64,000 nucleotides of DNA, taken from contig JAUMIR010000001.1 of the NCBI GenBank assembly GCA_030847615.1, positions 440,750,687-440,814,686 of the forward strand. Direction: 5' to 3'. Under the pieces are notes generated by a model. That model was not told the origin of the DNA and did not search any database. It was given only the letters and a program-made list of their open reading frames with translations. Both the position numbers and the translations under genes were made by a program. Shown here piece by piece: positions 44,012-55,762 of this stretch. The DNA comes from Gambelia wislizenii (lineage: Eukaryota; Chordata; Lepidosauria; Squamata; Crotaphytidae). Position 1 is the first letter of the stretch; each line of letters begins with the position of its first letter.

Positions 44012-44445
44012 TCTCTCTATATATAATTCTCTTAGGTATGTTGCCTTTCCCAGTGTGCTGATTGGCTGCTCAGGAAACACACCCAGCCAATCACCACCCA
44101 CATTCCCTCTCCACCTCACAATCCACTTCTGTCACTCAGTCCAGTCCTGTCACTCAGTCTGTGGCCCAGATTGGGACCCAGACAGTCAACTGGCGGCAGC
44201 AGCGGGCCGCCTGCGACAGGACCCCAACAGTCAACTGGTGGCAGTGGAACAATGCTGCACCCTCAGCAATTCTGGGAAAAGTGTGGAACGCTGAGAAGGG
44301 GAAGAGGAAACTTTAAAATCTACCGGCCTACTTTACAGGTCTACCTTACCTAAAATCTACCGGCCTACCTTACCTAAAATCGTGAGATCTACAGGGCATT
44401 TTGGGGGAGTTTTTTAAGAGCATATGTTATGGCATGTACAGCTAG
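44012..44445 (+). mobile_element. Helitron-like non-autonomous element, copy 2
   Basis: 434 bp, begins TCTCTCTATATATAATTCTC and ends GTACAGCTAG, inserted between A (44011) and T (44446) with no duplication. The Penelope frame reads straight from the codons before to those after the insertion, so the ends are exact. TC...CTAG termini and A^T insertion are the Helitron hallmarks. Interior contains two units around CAGTCAACTGG. The 3' sub-terminal hairpin is weak. No Rep/helicase coding. Confidence 0.8.
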
Positions 44446-45097
44446 TACTTATTTAATATTTCATAGCTCACATTCCAGTTCATTTAGATGTAATCTTCCT
44501 TATGGACAGTTCCTTAAATTAAAACAAAACTGTTCCAATGAAAGTGACTTCAGAAGAGAAGCCTATATATTGACCAGTCAGCTAATTGGCAGACGGTATC
44601 GTCCTGATGTGGTGGTTCAGGGTTTACATAAGACATTTCAAATGCCATGTCCTGAACTACTGTACTTTAAAAACACACAAGATAGATCACATTTCAACCA
44701 TCTCAATTGCAGTCTCACCTTCAATCTTATTACCAACAGTTTACAGGGTCCCATCAAAAAACATTGGGACACGATCCAACACATACTAGGCTGTGAAAAA
44801 AAGCCCCAGATTTCATTCAAAAGAACAAAAAACATTAGAGATATTTTGGTGAACAGCTATTTCAGTAAACAGAAGCAGAAATCTATGAACACTGTGATGG
44901 GTGCAACCAGACCAACAGGACACTATCCCCTATGGCACTGTGTTTATGGCTGGTATACTTCCAAGATGACTGAGTTTATAAACCACATTAACAAACAGAG
45001 GAACACTTTGGTCCACTTGGCCACTTGCAATAGCAGTTTTGATATCTATGCCATACAATGCATGTGTCTAAAGATTTATGTGGGCAAGTCTGCCTAG
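44429..45097 (+). pseudogene. Penelope-like polyprotein C-terminal fragment
   Basis: 222-codon frame whose first codons (up to about 44445) are Helitron sequence. The Penelope part begins TYLIFHSSHS and has LPYGQFLKLKQNCSNESDF near residue 24, KKHWDTIQHILG near 109 and FKRTKNIRDILVNSYFS near 128. It continues with TGHYPLWHC near 162, where family members have paired cysteines, and ends IYAIQCMCLKIYVGKSA, the start of the GIY-YIG nuclease. The nuclease core is missing. Confidence 0.75.
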
Positions 45098-45123
45098 TCG
45101 GCACTTGGTGCTGTACGTGTCTA

Positions 45124-45730
45124 GGGGGTTGTCTAAATGCCATCCTGCATCAGTCCATCGTATTCGTTAGGACGGGGGCCAAATCCACCAAAAACTCTGA
45201 AGGAAAAGCCTTTGTGTCTTTTCCTGAAGTTTTTAAAAAGCGCCACGGGGAATGCACATTCCCACTCATTGGGACAATCTGATTCACATTTATGCACATT
45301 CCTGATAAGAGCGAAAGTGGAAATCTGATTGGTCAGATGTGCGCAGAGGGTGGAGCTTGCTAACAAGGCAGGCACCCAAAATTGCCATGTTGGATTTTTG
45401 CCATAGTTATCATGTGCTGAGGTGACAAAACATCCTTTTTAAAATTTAAAAAGGAATATCACACTTTCACACTTTAGATATGCTTTTTTAAAGAAAAATA
45501 CTGTTCAGCAGCAGCAACCGGTGAAAATAAAATTTTAAAAAATGAGTAATTCACTCACGGCCGCCATCTTGATTTGCAGGCATGCCCATTGGGACACAAA
45601 AGCAGATAGCTTTGCATGGCTGTGATTTTGCCAAACAACAACCACAAACCCTGTTAAGACAAATTGAAGCTGCTTTGAATTGATGTTTGTGCACATCAAT
45701 CTACTTCCTCCCCCCAGTATAGACAACAGC
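45124..45730. mobile_element. Harbinger-like MITE, GGYCTTGTCTA family
   Basis: Left GGGGGTTGTCTAAATG and right CAGTATAGACAACAGC, flanked by CTA (45121-45123, 45731-45733). Interior reads in the opposite sense to the 414 and 51105 copies: AAATTGCCATGTTGGATTTT, GGCCGCCATCTTGATTTG and ATCTGATTGGTCAGA. 607 bp, non-coding; frames of 63-80 codons are shadows. Confidence 0.6.
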
Positions 45731-45733
45731 CTA

Positions 45734-47269
45734 GGTCAAAGTCTTGTAGACCTACTAAAGAAACAGATACTCTTTCACATACATTCCCCCCTCTTCCTCT
45801 TCCTCCTCTTCTTCTTCTACTACTACTGGTATTATTACTGTTGTTGTTGTTGAAGAATATGTATCCATTTGGTACATTTTTAAGATCTTTTAGGATTGAT
45901 TTGAACCTGCTCTCTCAAATATCAGTATCTAGAAATGTTGATGAAGTTTGGGGGCAGATTTTGTCTCCTAATGCAGGTGAAAACCACGTATTGATTACTT
46001 AAAGAAAGTTAAAATAAAAGCAGTTTCTCTCTCCATTTCTACACGTTGCAGCTTTTGGCCTATCCACTCATAGCTAAAAAGCATTCTTTCCTGATAATCA
46101 AGCTTCAGCTGCCTGAATTGCAGGCCGGGCCTCTCATCTTGAGCTCTGCTGAAGAGCTTCTTTAATTAACCATTATACCACAGATGTTATTGATTTTTTT
46201 CCCCAAATCTGGTTGAAACATCATTGTGCTGGATCATCGCCAAGGCTAAGGCCTCAATTTTTTGTGTGCTGCTTTTTACTCCTTCTGCATACCTTATTAG
46301 TCTCTATGTCTGTTAAGTGCAAGCCATAGTATTAACTCAGAAAATATGAAATTGATTTTTAGCTTTGCAGCTCTGATCGAACAGCTTCTAATTTGGAATC
46401 TGAAAATCTTGAGCTGTTCTGGGGGCCATGGGACTACATGCTTCCTAGAGGTACGATCCTGTACACTTTCAGTTTGCTTTTTATTTTTCAAACAGTACAA
46501 AGCCTGCAGAGTACAACTGCTGGTGAATATGGATATTGTCTACAAATTGCATACTATACAGTATTTCTGTAACAGGGCAACTATTTTGGAAGTAAGCCCA
46601 TTTGAATGATTCTGTTGGATGCAAAGTAACAGATATTTACAGACCACTCCTGTGCATGCCTACTCAGATCATGAAAGAGACTTACCTCCTGGTAAGTCTG
46701 TTACTTGGGACTACTGTATAGGTCAGTCGAACTACTCAGTTCCATGGAAACAGTATACTTAAAACATGCTCTGGTTGTGTCCTCTCTTAGTTTAAGTCAT
46801 TGTGAATTACTATATGAAGCCACAAGCTACTAAAATGAAGCACTAGTGTCTTTAAAATGGCATAAATCTACACCTGTAAGAACAAGCAGAATCATAAAAT
46901 ATGTATGTTCCAGTATGGGATGTTGCAGATGATGCCAGTGACCATAATCCATGCAGCTACTTTTTAAGTAGCTTAAAGACTTTGGGCATGCCTAATATGT
47001 GTTTTCACTCCCTGCCCCCATGCCCCCTTGGTTTCAAAAACAGTTTTCCATGTTATGTGGAGGACTGCTAATCAAGAAGCACGTCCAAAGCCTCTTTGGA
47101 TGCAGTCTTTTCTATATCCTTGTACTACCTTATCTGCCTTTGTCCAAATATTGCTTGAGAACAAGTCCCTACATTAGTGGTGGAGAGGCAGATAGCACCA
47201 TCTCTAGGATACTATATAGCAGGTCTATGCGGTGAAATGGAAATAATCCAGAACCAGCAGCTTGTGGAT
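45734..47269. other. No gene recognised; trinucleotide-rich tract
   Basis: A CTT/CTC/TAC/TTG triplet-rich tract lies at about 45785-45855. 46130-46560 has balanced composition and no repeat that I recognise; possibly unique or conserved non-coding DNA. Degraded 'taagtccc' type motifs occur at 46590 and 46700. Confidence 0.4.
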
Positions 47270-47540
47270 GATATAATAACATAAGTTCAACTCTAATGGA
47301 TCAAATAAAAAACTGATCAAGTCCAGCATTCTTTTTCCACGATGGCCAACAAGACACCTATTGGTGTCAAGCAGTAATCCCTAGGAACTAGTATTTGACA
47401 GCCATATTGCCTGATATACTGGAGATGCTATACAGCCATCTTGACTAATAGTCATTGATAGCCTTATCATTCAAGACATCTTTGAATGCAAGTCTCCAGA
47501 CTGGATCACTAGACAATCAAATGGCAAATAAGGTTCAGTA
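47270..47540 (+). repeat. Unidentified interspersed repeat
   Basis: CAAGTCCAGCATTCTTTTTC, GATGGCCAACAAGACACCTA, TACTGGAGATGCTATACAGC, CATCTTGACTAATAGTCATT, GATAGCCTTATC. A shorter relative is at 41407-41465. Probably a LINE fragment; I could not place it. Confidence 0.45.
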
Positions 47541-47821
47541 TTAGTAAGTGAAAAGTGATGCACACTGGTTATCCTGGTACCATGTTTATGGTTTAGTTAA
47601 ATCAATATTTGTACCTTGCTTTTGTATTAATATAATAATCAAAGTAGCTTACAACAAAAATAATTCAGCATGACAGAATGTCATGTTTAAAGCAAGAACA
47701 TTTTATTTTCGTAGTTTTGTTGCAACATTTCCTAATTTTGAAGAGTAGATTTCCATGAACAATTCAGGTTTTAATTTAAACATTAGTGGGAAAGGGTTCC
47801 CTTATTATTTATCAAATGATA

Positions 47822-48046
47822 TAGTCGACCCTCCGTATCCATGGATTCTTTATCCACAGATTCAACCAATCATGGTTTGAAAAATCCAGAAAGCAAATCT
47901 TGCTGTTTGCCATTTTATATATAAGGGATGCCATTTTACTATGCTATTGTATATAATGGTACTTGAGTATCCATGGATTTTGGTATCCACAGGGGTGGTG
48001 GTGGTGGTCCTGGAACCAAACTCCAGCAGATATTGAAAGCCCACTG
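47822..48046 (-). mobile_element. TA-flanked pogo/mariner-type MITE
   Basis: 225 bp, flanked by TA. Left TAGTCGACCCTCCGTATCCA; right AAAGCCCACTG (eroded). Minus strand gives GGTTCCAGGACCACC and GTGGATACCAAAATCCATGG as in 24802-25024. A GGT triplet run at 47991-48008 lies at the position equivalent to the start of the minisatellite in the 12934 element. Confidence 0.75.
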
Positions 48047-48048
48047 TA

Positions 48049-48597
48049 TTAATTTCTCATCAAATAAAGACCCCATGAAGATTTTACAATAACTTTTTTT
48101 ATAATTGTAATTAAGTGATTTATCAGCATATACTAAATTTAAAATGATAGGCACATCAGAGTTGCACTATATAAAATAATATCTCTCACAGTTGCATTGG
48201 GAATTATGTCATTTCAGGACGTATAAACAATCACTACACAGCTTTAAAGGAGATCTCCTGCATCCAAAACCAACACCTGAATCCACTTTGCATTGATGAA
48301 GTCCCCACACAATCATCCCCAAGATTTTAGGATGATCTTACCCTCTGAGAAGGAAGGAAAGCGGTACCTGATTTGGTGCACATACACAGAAGTGATTACA
48401 AAGAACCATCACATCAATTACAGAAGTGAAAATGTATCATAACTTTGTAATAAATCCCATGGAGACAGAATGCAATGTATCTTTCAATACAGACAATTTC
48501 TTTGAAAAAGGTAAGACAATGGCAGCCAAGAGTTAATTTCAGAAAGATCACACAGCCAGGTGGAAGCAACACAGAGTGTCAGGAAAATTTATAATCT
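48049..48597. other. No gene recognised
   Basis: Unassigned AT-rich sequence between a MITE and a CR1 end. Confidence 0.5.
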
Positions 48598-49562
48598 CTC
48601 AGATTAGGGAGCTGGGTATGTTTAGCCTGGAGAATAGAAGGTTAAGAGGGGATATGATAGCCATTTTTAAACACTTGAAAGGATGTCATGTTGAAGAGGA
48701 AGCCAGCTTGTTTTCTGCTGCTTCAGAGACTAGGGACTTTATCAGACCACCCACTAAAGACGTTCTTTTGCTGGCATAAAAATATCCATTCTTATGCCAG
48801 CAAAAGAACGTTCCCCACCACACTTACCTTCCTTTCCCGGCAAAGGCTTCCCCGGCACTGAAGGAGGAAGTGAATGAAGCTCTTTTCACTTCCTCCTTTG
48901 AAATCCCATCTGATTTAATCACGTGGGAAATTCAAAAGTACTGTACAACAAAAAATAAACATCAAAAAGTTACACAAAGCACCTAAACACACTTTAAAAC
49001 TTACAAGAAAACCAGGGAAAGTTTTAAAAAGTGTGTCACCTGTCTGGACATCGCAATTTTACCCGGAGGTGTTCTGGCCAGTCCAGCTATTGAGGTAAGT
49101 ACAAGGGGGAAAAACTTGTGATGTTCCATACACTGGCAATGCTGGCACAAAAGTGCCACGGGGGAATCTATTGATGGCTTAAGCCGTCAATAAAAAGGTA
49201 AGGGTTTTGGGCAGAATATAACTGCGAAAGGGCAACGTTGTCTGATCTGCGCACCCTTTTGCGGTTATGTTGCATCATTGTGACACCGTATTTGACTCAT
49301 CTGATAAAGTCCTAGGACATAGAGCAACAGTCTCAAACGACAGGAAAAGAGATTCCACCTATGCGTTAAGAGGAACTTCCTGACAGTAGGAGCTGTTTGA
49401 CAGTGGAATACACTGCCTCAGAATGTGGTGGTGTCTCCTTCTTTGGAAATTTTTAAACAGATGCTGGATGGCCTCTGTTTTGATAGTGTATTTGATAGTG
49501 CAAGGCAGAGGATTGGACTGGATAGCCCTCATGGTCTCTTCCAACTTTATGATTCTATGAAC
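48598..49562 (+). mobile_element. CR1 LINE 3' end, interrupted by a MITE
   Basis: 48598-48733 (CTCAGATTAGGGAGCTGGGT, TTTTCTGCTGCTTCAGAGAC) and 49313-49562 (GGACATAGAGCAACAG to CCAACTTTATGATTCTATGA) are collinear with the CR1 ends at 15.4 and 56.2 kb. The gap is a 579-bp MITE. Confidence 0.85.
48734..49312. mobile_element. Harbinger-like MITE, GGACTTTATCAGA family, copy 3
   Basis: Left GGACTTTATCAGACC, right CATCTGATAAAGTCC, flanked by TAG on both sides inside CR1 (48731-48733, 49313-49315). A long hairpin at about 48758-48812 pairs ACGTTCTTTTGCTGGCATAA with TTATGCCAGCAAAAGAACGT. The best-preserved copy of the family. Confidence 0.8.
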
Positions 49563-50039
49563 ATCTGTGTAATTAGTTTCTCCAATGTAGAGGAACTGGT
49601 TAAACACACATGCAGTAACAGGCAGTTAGCACAGTCTAGTATGAGAAAACGGTATTGTTATGTGAAAATAAATAAATAAGTGACTTCTAAAATAAACCGG
49701 GAACTATTTATTCAATTGCCAGATTCTCCAAAGAAACTGAACACACAACCTTATCAATGTGCATTGAATAGAAAAATTACATTTACTTGCCTGCCTTTCT
49801 CACCTTGGCCATGGTCTAGCTCAGGTTCCCTGAGAAGACACCTTCCTAAAAGCAGTATACATATAGTACATATGTAGATACAGAAATTGAAGCACTGAAA
49901 AACTGTTGCAAAACAGATTTATCTTAGCAGTATTGAAATGAGGCATGATGTGTTCTGCTTAAGAACAAGAGAGCAATACACAATAGGAGCAAAAAGAAAT
50001 TGGGGAAAGAGAAAACATAATGACAGCAGCAGCAACAAT
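49563..50039. other. No gene recognised
   Basis: Unassigned; no coding signal. Confidence 0.5.
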
Positions 50040-50520
50040 AATCTTTAATCTTTATTTATACCCTACCTTTTCTCCAAAATTGGGCTTAGGCAGCTTACAG
50101 TTTAAGCCATGTACAATAGAGCTAAAACATACAAAAGTCACAAATTAAAATGGAATTTTCAAAATATTAAAACAATTTAAAACAAACCTAAAAAGAATAA
50201 AAGGGCAGTTGAAAATGGAACAATAAAAACAATATAGAACCCCCTAAATAAATAAAGAAATAAAGCCCCTTTCTTCCATTCTAAAGCCTTGTTGGGGGAA
50301 AAAGTCTTTACCTGCCAATGGAAAGACAGCAAGGAAGAGGTCATTCTGACTTCCCTGGGAATGGAGTTCCAGATTCAAGGGAAAGCAATCAACAAGGTCC
50401 TACAGAGTACAGGGCCCTATTAAGAAATCAGTCTGGAACAAGTATGTGGCAGGGCAGGAAACAACAGAAATGCAAAAGGGTGACTTTGGGAAGAAGTTTG
50501 TAGAGTAAAAATCTGCAAAA
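50040..50520 (-). mobile_element. L2-like LINE 3' fragment
   Basis: 50040-50110 (TTTATTTATACCCTACCTTT, GGGCTTAGGCAGCTTACAGT) is an L2-type tail on the minus strand. 50290-50400 (AAAAAGTCTTTACCTGCCAA, GGAATGGAGTTCCAGATTC) parallels the L2 ORF end at 30.53-30.62 kb (AAAAGATCCGTCTTGACAGC; CAGGCCATTCCATAATC). Decayed. Confidence 0.6.
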
Positions 50521-51104
50521 CAGAGATTGTAGCAGGTAAGAAGAACATTTATATTGCTAAAGGGCAGACAAGGGTGGCCATTTCTGGACTCCTGTCATTA
50601 CTTAATAGAAAAGCAATTTTCACATATAGAAATGCATTTTGTATATAGGGCTGCAAGGTGAAATAAGAAGCAAGGTTCAAGTGATGAGCAACACCTGATC
50701 AAATACCTGCTTCTACACAACCATTAAAGGGGCAGGTGCCCTGTCCCTTATTTCACCTGGGCATCATATATATTATCATCTGGATAGACTGGGAATAGGC
50801 AAAACACACCCAATGGGCTCCATGCCCCAAGGCCTACCCCCCCATTTAAAAAAAATCCATAGCCATTTACTACCAATGTGGGATGCAAATCACTCACCTA
50901 GAAATATACTTTATATCTTCTATGTGCCCACCCCCACTTTTTTCCTGGTGCTACCATTGTAAGTGGATCATGTGCCCAACCACAGCAAGGAGAAGTGGAG
51001 CAAAGCAAGGGCCTGTTGAAACTGATGAGAGAGAAGCAATGCTGGAATGGGTAGGCCTTCTACCCATTTATAGTGGCACTGTCACAGAAGGATTGAGGGC
51101 AGTG
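50521..51104. other. No gene recognised
   Basis: Unassigned; a short 80-codon frame at 50883 has no domain. Confidence 0.5.
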
Positions 51105-51704
51105 GGTGCGTCTATACGATCTTAAAAATTCCATTTGGAGAGTAAAAAATACGAATAGGCTGTCGTTCGTATGCATATGAACCACCCACATGATTTTTTA
51201 CCCCCCTAACCTCTGTATGACTCCCTCTTCCCCAAGCTGGCTGGAGCAAGCAAGCCAAGCGGCGGTTTAAAATCTCCCGCCGCTTTTTTTTTAAAAAAAG
51301 TTTTCTGCTTTGCGGACAGTCGGTTTTCCCTATTTACAATATAAAATAAAAATAAATAAATGTATAATTCATGGACTAACCGGACTCTCGCTAGCTGGGA
51401 ATCCAACATGGCGGCCGCTCCCAATTCCCCTCCGTGCTAACCCCGCCCCCTTTGCTTGGCCAGCCAATCAGATTACACAGGCTGTTTGTATGTGTGAAAA
51501 CGGACTGTACAGACCCATCAGCCATCCGAACGGTGTACGGATTTCTCATCACAATCCGCTTTCCCTCCCGAACGCCGCATGTGCGTATTTCAGGGTGGAA
51601 AACTACCCCCCTCTTTTGCATGCGTGTGAATCCGAACAGCCGTGTGTACCGAAGCGTGAATTTCCACACGCCGTACGTATTATTTAAATCATGTAGACAG
51701 GACC
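51105..51704. mobile_element. Harbinger-like MITE, GGYCTTGTCTA family
   Basis: Left GGTGCGTCTATACGAT, right ATCATGTAGACAGGACC; no clean 3-bp duplication. Interior closely parallels 414-1007: ACCGGACTCTCGCTAGCTGG, AATCCAACATGGCGGCCGC, CCCCGCCCCCTTTGCTTGG, CAGCCAATCAGATTACACAG. CpG-rich for its surroundings. Frames of 92-125 codons here are shared shadows of the repeat. Confidence 0.6.
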
Positions 51705-52409
51705 ACAGTCAGATGCCCACTTAGTAACACAAGCCAGCAGGTCTAGTTTACCATGTGTTGAAGTAAGTAAAGATCACTATCAAACCTCTTGGCCTTTTGT
51801 CTGTGATAATTAAGTTCAGAGTCTACCATTGCCTGACTGAAGTACTGTTTCTAGAAGGAGGAGGGGGATAAAGCTCTATTTTGCCTGTGTACAAAAATAT
51901 TAACCTCTTCATGTCATATATAGAAATAACCTAGTTTAGAAGTATATTTCTTTGTTGTAACATTTCTAAATAAACCCCATATGAATAACAGGAGGGTGTG
52001 CAAAAATATTTAAAATATAAGATTTAAAACATCCAATATGACACCAAGACAAAGAAAATAAATCACCAGGAGCAGTAAAATAGATTCAGAGCTCTTCTTA
52101 AAAAGCCTGAGTAGACCAAAAAAAAAAAAAAGTTTTGATCCAGTACCAGACATTTGCTCACCCATATGTTTATTCTGCTCATGTAGCTACAAACCCTGTA
52201 AGTGGTCTAATGCAGGCCTGGTAATTCATGATGTTTGTGAATTATAATATCATATATAGTAAGTTTGAACTCTAATGCTGTATTGGTGCTGTCAAAAAAG
52301 GTGTACTGAGAACGGAAAGGGAGGTATCAGCAAGAACCCCAAATGACCACAAAAACAGACAAAAAATCCTAAGGATGGGGGAAGGATCGTCAGCAAGGAC
52401 TGAGCATAC
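51705..52409. other. No gene recognised
   Basis: Unassigned AT-rich sequence with a poly-A run near 52120. Confidence 0.5.
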
Positions 52410-52412
52410 TTA

Positions 52413-53019
52413 GGACTTTATTAGACTAGCGTCTAAAAACACTGTTATCCCACGAGGGAGGAAAGTGGAAACAGTGGCATACTTACTTTCGCATGTCGCT
52501 GTAATCACACAAAAGAATCACCACAGAATTATCACACAATGAGTACTAGGACTTTAAGAATGTCACATGATCTCAGCAGTTCTCACAAGAAGACATGAGC
52601 GCAGTTAAAACTCCAAAAACACCTTAAATAACAAAGTAAATCAACACCCAAGCACTGAAACAAACTTAATAACTTGCAGAAAAATGGGAAAGTTCCTAAA
52701 AAGAGTGTCCCGTTGATCGTCTTCATGTTGCCACCGAGATGTTTTCTCCCTGGCAATGGGGATGTAGGAAAAAGGATTGCCCATTCATGCTGTATTCTCA
52801 CGAGTACAGCGGAAAGTGTTTTTGCATGCCTTCAATACTTCTAAAACAGCGACATTGAAGATGAATTGACATGTTAAGCCATTAATAAAAAATGACAACT
52901 TATTCATGGCTGGCGCACATGCTGGCTATGGGAGGACAATGAAGTTGTCTGATAATTTCAGCCCATTATGTTATTATCACATCGTAATGGTGTGATTTTT
53001 GCCTCGCCTGATAAAGTCC
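52413..53019. mobile_element. Harbinger-like MITE, GGACTTTATCAGA family, copy 4
   Basis: 607 bp. Left GGACTTTATTAGACTAG, right CGCCTGATAAAGTCC, flanked by TTA (52410-52412, 53020-53022). Shares TCACAAGAAGACATGAG, AAAACACCTTAAATAAC and CATTGAAGATGAATTGACAT-type sequence at equivalent positions. Non-coding. Confidence 0.75.
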
Positions 53020-53354
53020 TTACTATCCCCCCCTCTCTCACACACACTGTCTGACTGACTGTAATGCCACATAGGTGGATGAGAGGGTGAATGGGTGGAT
53101 GGAAAGAAGGAACATACACTGATAGGACCATTCCACACTGCAACATTTTGTTGCAGGTCCCACTTATAACCTTCCAACCCCAAACATTTGCTTCAGGTTA
53201 ATCCTGAACTGATTATTTAAACCAGATAAATTAGCATTTCATCTATTGAAGTCTGAATTGAAGATAGCAAAGTTCCATCTAAGCTTGCATATCTGTGTCT
53301 TGAACCTTGCCTGGAAAAAGTCACATTATCTACAGAAGTATTTTTAATACATTA

Positions 53355-53430
53355 TTCTGCCAAGAAAAAAAATATCTTAGGTTTGCCCTAGTATTGTCAT
53401 AAGTCAAAAATGACTTAAAAGCACACAACT
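53355..53430 (+). mobile_element. tRNA-derived SINE (type A) tail fragment
   Basis: CTGCCAAGAAAAAAAATATC, TTGTCATAAGTCAAAAATGA, CTTAAAAGCACACAAC. Only the 3' third of the SINE remains. Confidence 0.65.
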
Positions 53431-55210
53431 AAACAGGATGAATTTGAACTCTTAGTACAGCAAAGCAAATATGATTTAATAGACATCACTGAAACCTGGT
53501 GGGATGAGTCTCATGATTGGAATGTAGTAACGGAGGGGTATAACCTATTTCAGAGAAATAGACCAAACAGGAAAGATAGTGGAGTAGCATTATACATTAA
53601 GGACGTGTACACCTGTGAACAGATCCATGACTTAAATCGTGGGAGCCAGGTTGAGAGCATCTGGGTAAAAAATCAAGGGGGAGAGAAACAGCAGGGATGT
53701 CGTTGTTGGGGTCTACTACAGACCTCCAAGACAAACTGAGAACTTGGATGATGTCTTTCTAAAAGAGATGACTGCACATTCAGACAGGAGAGATATAGTA
53801 ATAATGGGGGAATATTTGTTGATATTTGTTGGAAGTCCAACTCTGCCAAAAATTTAAGGTCCAACAAATTCGTCACTTGCCTTGCAGACAATTTCATTGT
53901 CCAGAAGGTGGAAGAGGCAACAAGGGGATCAGCTATTTTAGATCTGATCCTAACCAACAGAGATGATCTGGTTAATGGAGTGGAAGTGGTGGCATCCTTA
54001 GGGGGAGTGATCATGTGTTCCTGGAGTTTGTTATACAGAGGAAAGGGGATGCCAAGCATAGTCAGACATGTCTTCTAGACTTTAAGAAAGCTGATTTCAG
54101 AAAACTTAGGGAATTACTGGGGGTGAGCCCATGGCCAGGAATACTAAAAGAGAAGGGAGTACATGATGGATAGGAGTTTCTAAAAAGTGAGATATTGAAG
54201 GCACAACTTCAAACAGTTCCAGTGAGGAGGAAACATGGCAGGTGTCTAAAGAAACCAGGATGGATATTGAAAGAACTCTCAACTGAGCTAAAACTTAAAA
54301 AGGACAGGTACAAGAAATGGAAAAGGGGAGAAATCAACAAAGAAGAATTCGAACAAATAGTCAGCGTGAGTAGGGGGGGGGGAATCAGAAAAGCAAAAGC
54401 ACAGATGGACTCAGGCTTGCTAGAGAGGTTAAAAGCAATAAAAAGGTTTTCTTGGGGGTTGGGGATATATCCATAGCAAAAGGAAGAACAGGGAAATGGT
54501 AGGGCCGCTGCATGGAGAAGATGGTGAAATGCTAACAGGGGACAGAGAAAAGGCAGAACTACTCAACAACTACTTTGCTTCGGTCTTCTCCCAAAAGGAG
54601 AACAGTGCTGAACTTGGGTAAAATGGAGCAGATGATGCAGCAGGGGAAATGCAGCATAGAATAAGTAAAGAGGTTATTCAGGAATATCTGGCCAGCATAA
54701 ATGAATTCAAGTCTCCAGGGCCAGATGAACTACATCCAAGGGTACTAAAAGAACTGGCAGAAGTAATCTCAGAACCACTGGCAATAATCTTTGAGAAATC
54801 CTGGAGAACACGAAAGGGAAAAAAGAAGACTCAAATAATTACTGCCCAGTCAGCCTGACATCAATACTAGGAAAGATTCTAGAGCAGATCATTAAACAGA
54901 CAGTCTGTAAGCACTTAGAAAGGAATGCCGTGATGACTAAAAGTCAACATGTGTTTCTGAAAAACAAGTCAGCCAGACTAATCTTAACTCTTTTTTTGAT
55001 AGAGTTACATGCTTGGTAGATGAAGGGAATGCTGTGGATGCAGTGTATCTTGATTTCAGTAATGCCTTTGACAAATTCCCCCATGATATCCTTGCAAAAA
55101 AGTTAGTAACATGTAGGCTAGACAATGCAACTGTTTAGTGGATTTGTAATTGGTTGATGGGCTAAATCCAGAGGGTAGTCACCAATGCCTCCTCTTCATT
55201 CTGGAGAGAA

Positions 55211-55399
55211 GTGACCAGTGGGGTACTACAGGGTTCTGTCCTGGGCCCAGTGTTATTCAATATCTTTATCAATGACTTGGATGAGGGAATAGAGGCCATG
55301 CTTATCAAGTTTGCAGATGACATCAAATCTGGAGGAGTAGCTAATACCCCAGAGGATAGGATCAGAATTCAAAAGGACCTCAACAGATTTGAAAGCTGA
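55211..55399 (+). pseudogene. CR1 reverse transcriptase fragment
   Basis: [20 protein letters not shown] and [17 protein letters not shown], equivalent to 12356-12607. Catalytic FADD is retained but a stop follows at 55399, where the other copy has a Trp codon. Confidence 0.8.
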
Positions 55400-55438
55400 G
55401 CCAAAACTAACAAAATGAATTTCAACAGGGAGAAATGT

Positions 55439-55762
55439 TTAAGTATTTGAAGGGGTGTCACATTGAGGATGGAGCAGGCTTGTTTTCTGCTGCTCCAGAG
55501 ACTGGAACACAGAACAATGGATGCAAGCTCCAGGAACAGAGATTCCACCTCAACATTAGGAGGAACTTTTTGACAGTAAGAGCTGTTCAGCAGTGGAACA
55601 CACTCCCTAGGAGCATGGTGGGGTCTCCTTCCTTGGAGGTCTTTAAACAGAAGCTGGGTGGCCATCTGTCAGGGATGCTTTGATCGTGATTTCCTGCATG
55701 GCACGGAGTTGGACTGGATGGCCCTTGTGGTCTCTTCCAACTCTACAATTCTATGATTCTAT
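55439..55762 (+). mobile_element. CR1 3' end nested inside another CR1
   Basis: TTAAGTATTTGAAGGGGTGT to CTACAATTCTATGATTCTAT, flanked by GAAATGT on both sides (55432-55438, 55763-55769). The outer CR1 resumes at AGGATACTACACCTGG. It shows insertion of one CR1 into another with a 7-bp repeat, unusual since CR1 generally leaves little or no duplication. Confidence 0.8.

Larger units (their letters stand above)
43480..45100 (+). mobile_element. Penelope-like element (Neptune-like), interrupted by a Helitron
   Basis: Decayed retroelement. Pieces in order: SYIGDSSDFINKRTPL (about 43478), QTLDRREMRHPPSHF and LAEIALTKNYF, KVAMGPAVA at about 43725 (the Penelope RT 'VAMGS' motif), ILDDILHL at about 43830 (catalytic DD), and LYRKPTYAN ending at 44011. 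After the Helitron come LPYGQFLKLKQNC and finally CLKIYVGKS at 45080, the start of a GIY-YIG endonuclease. It is truncated there, close to the MITE at 45124. Several frameshifts exist in the RT part. Confidence 0.75.
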
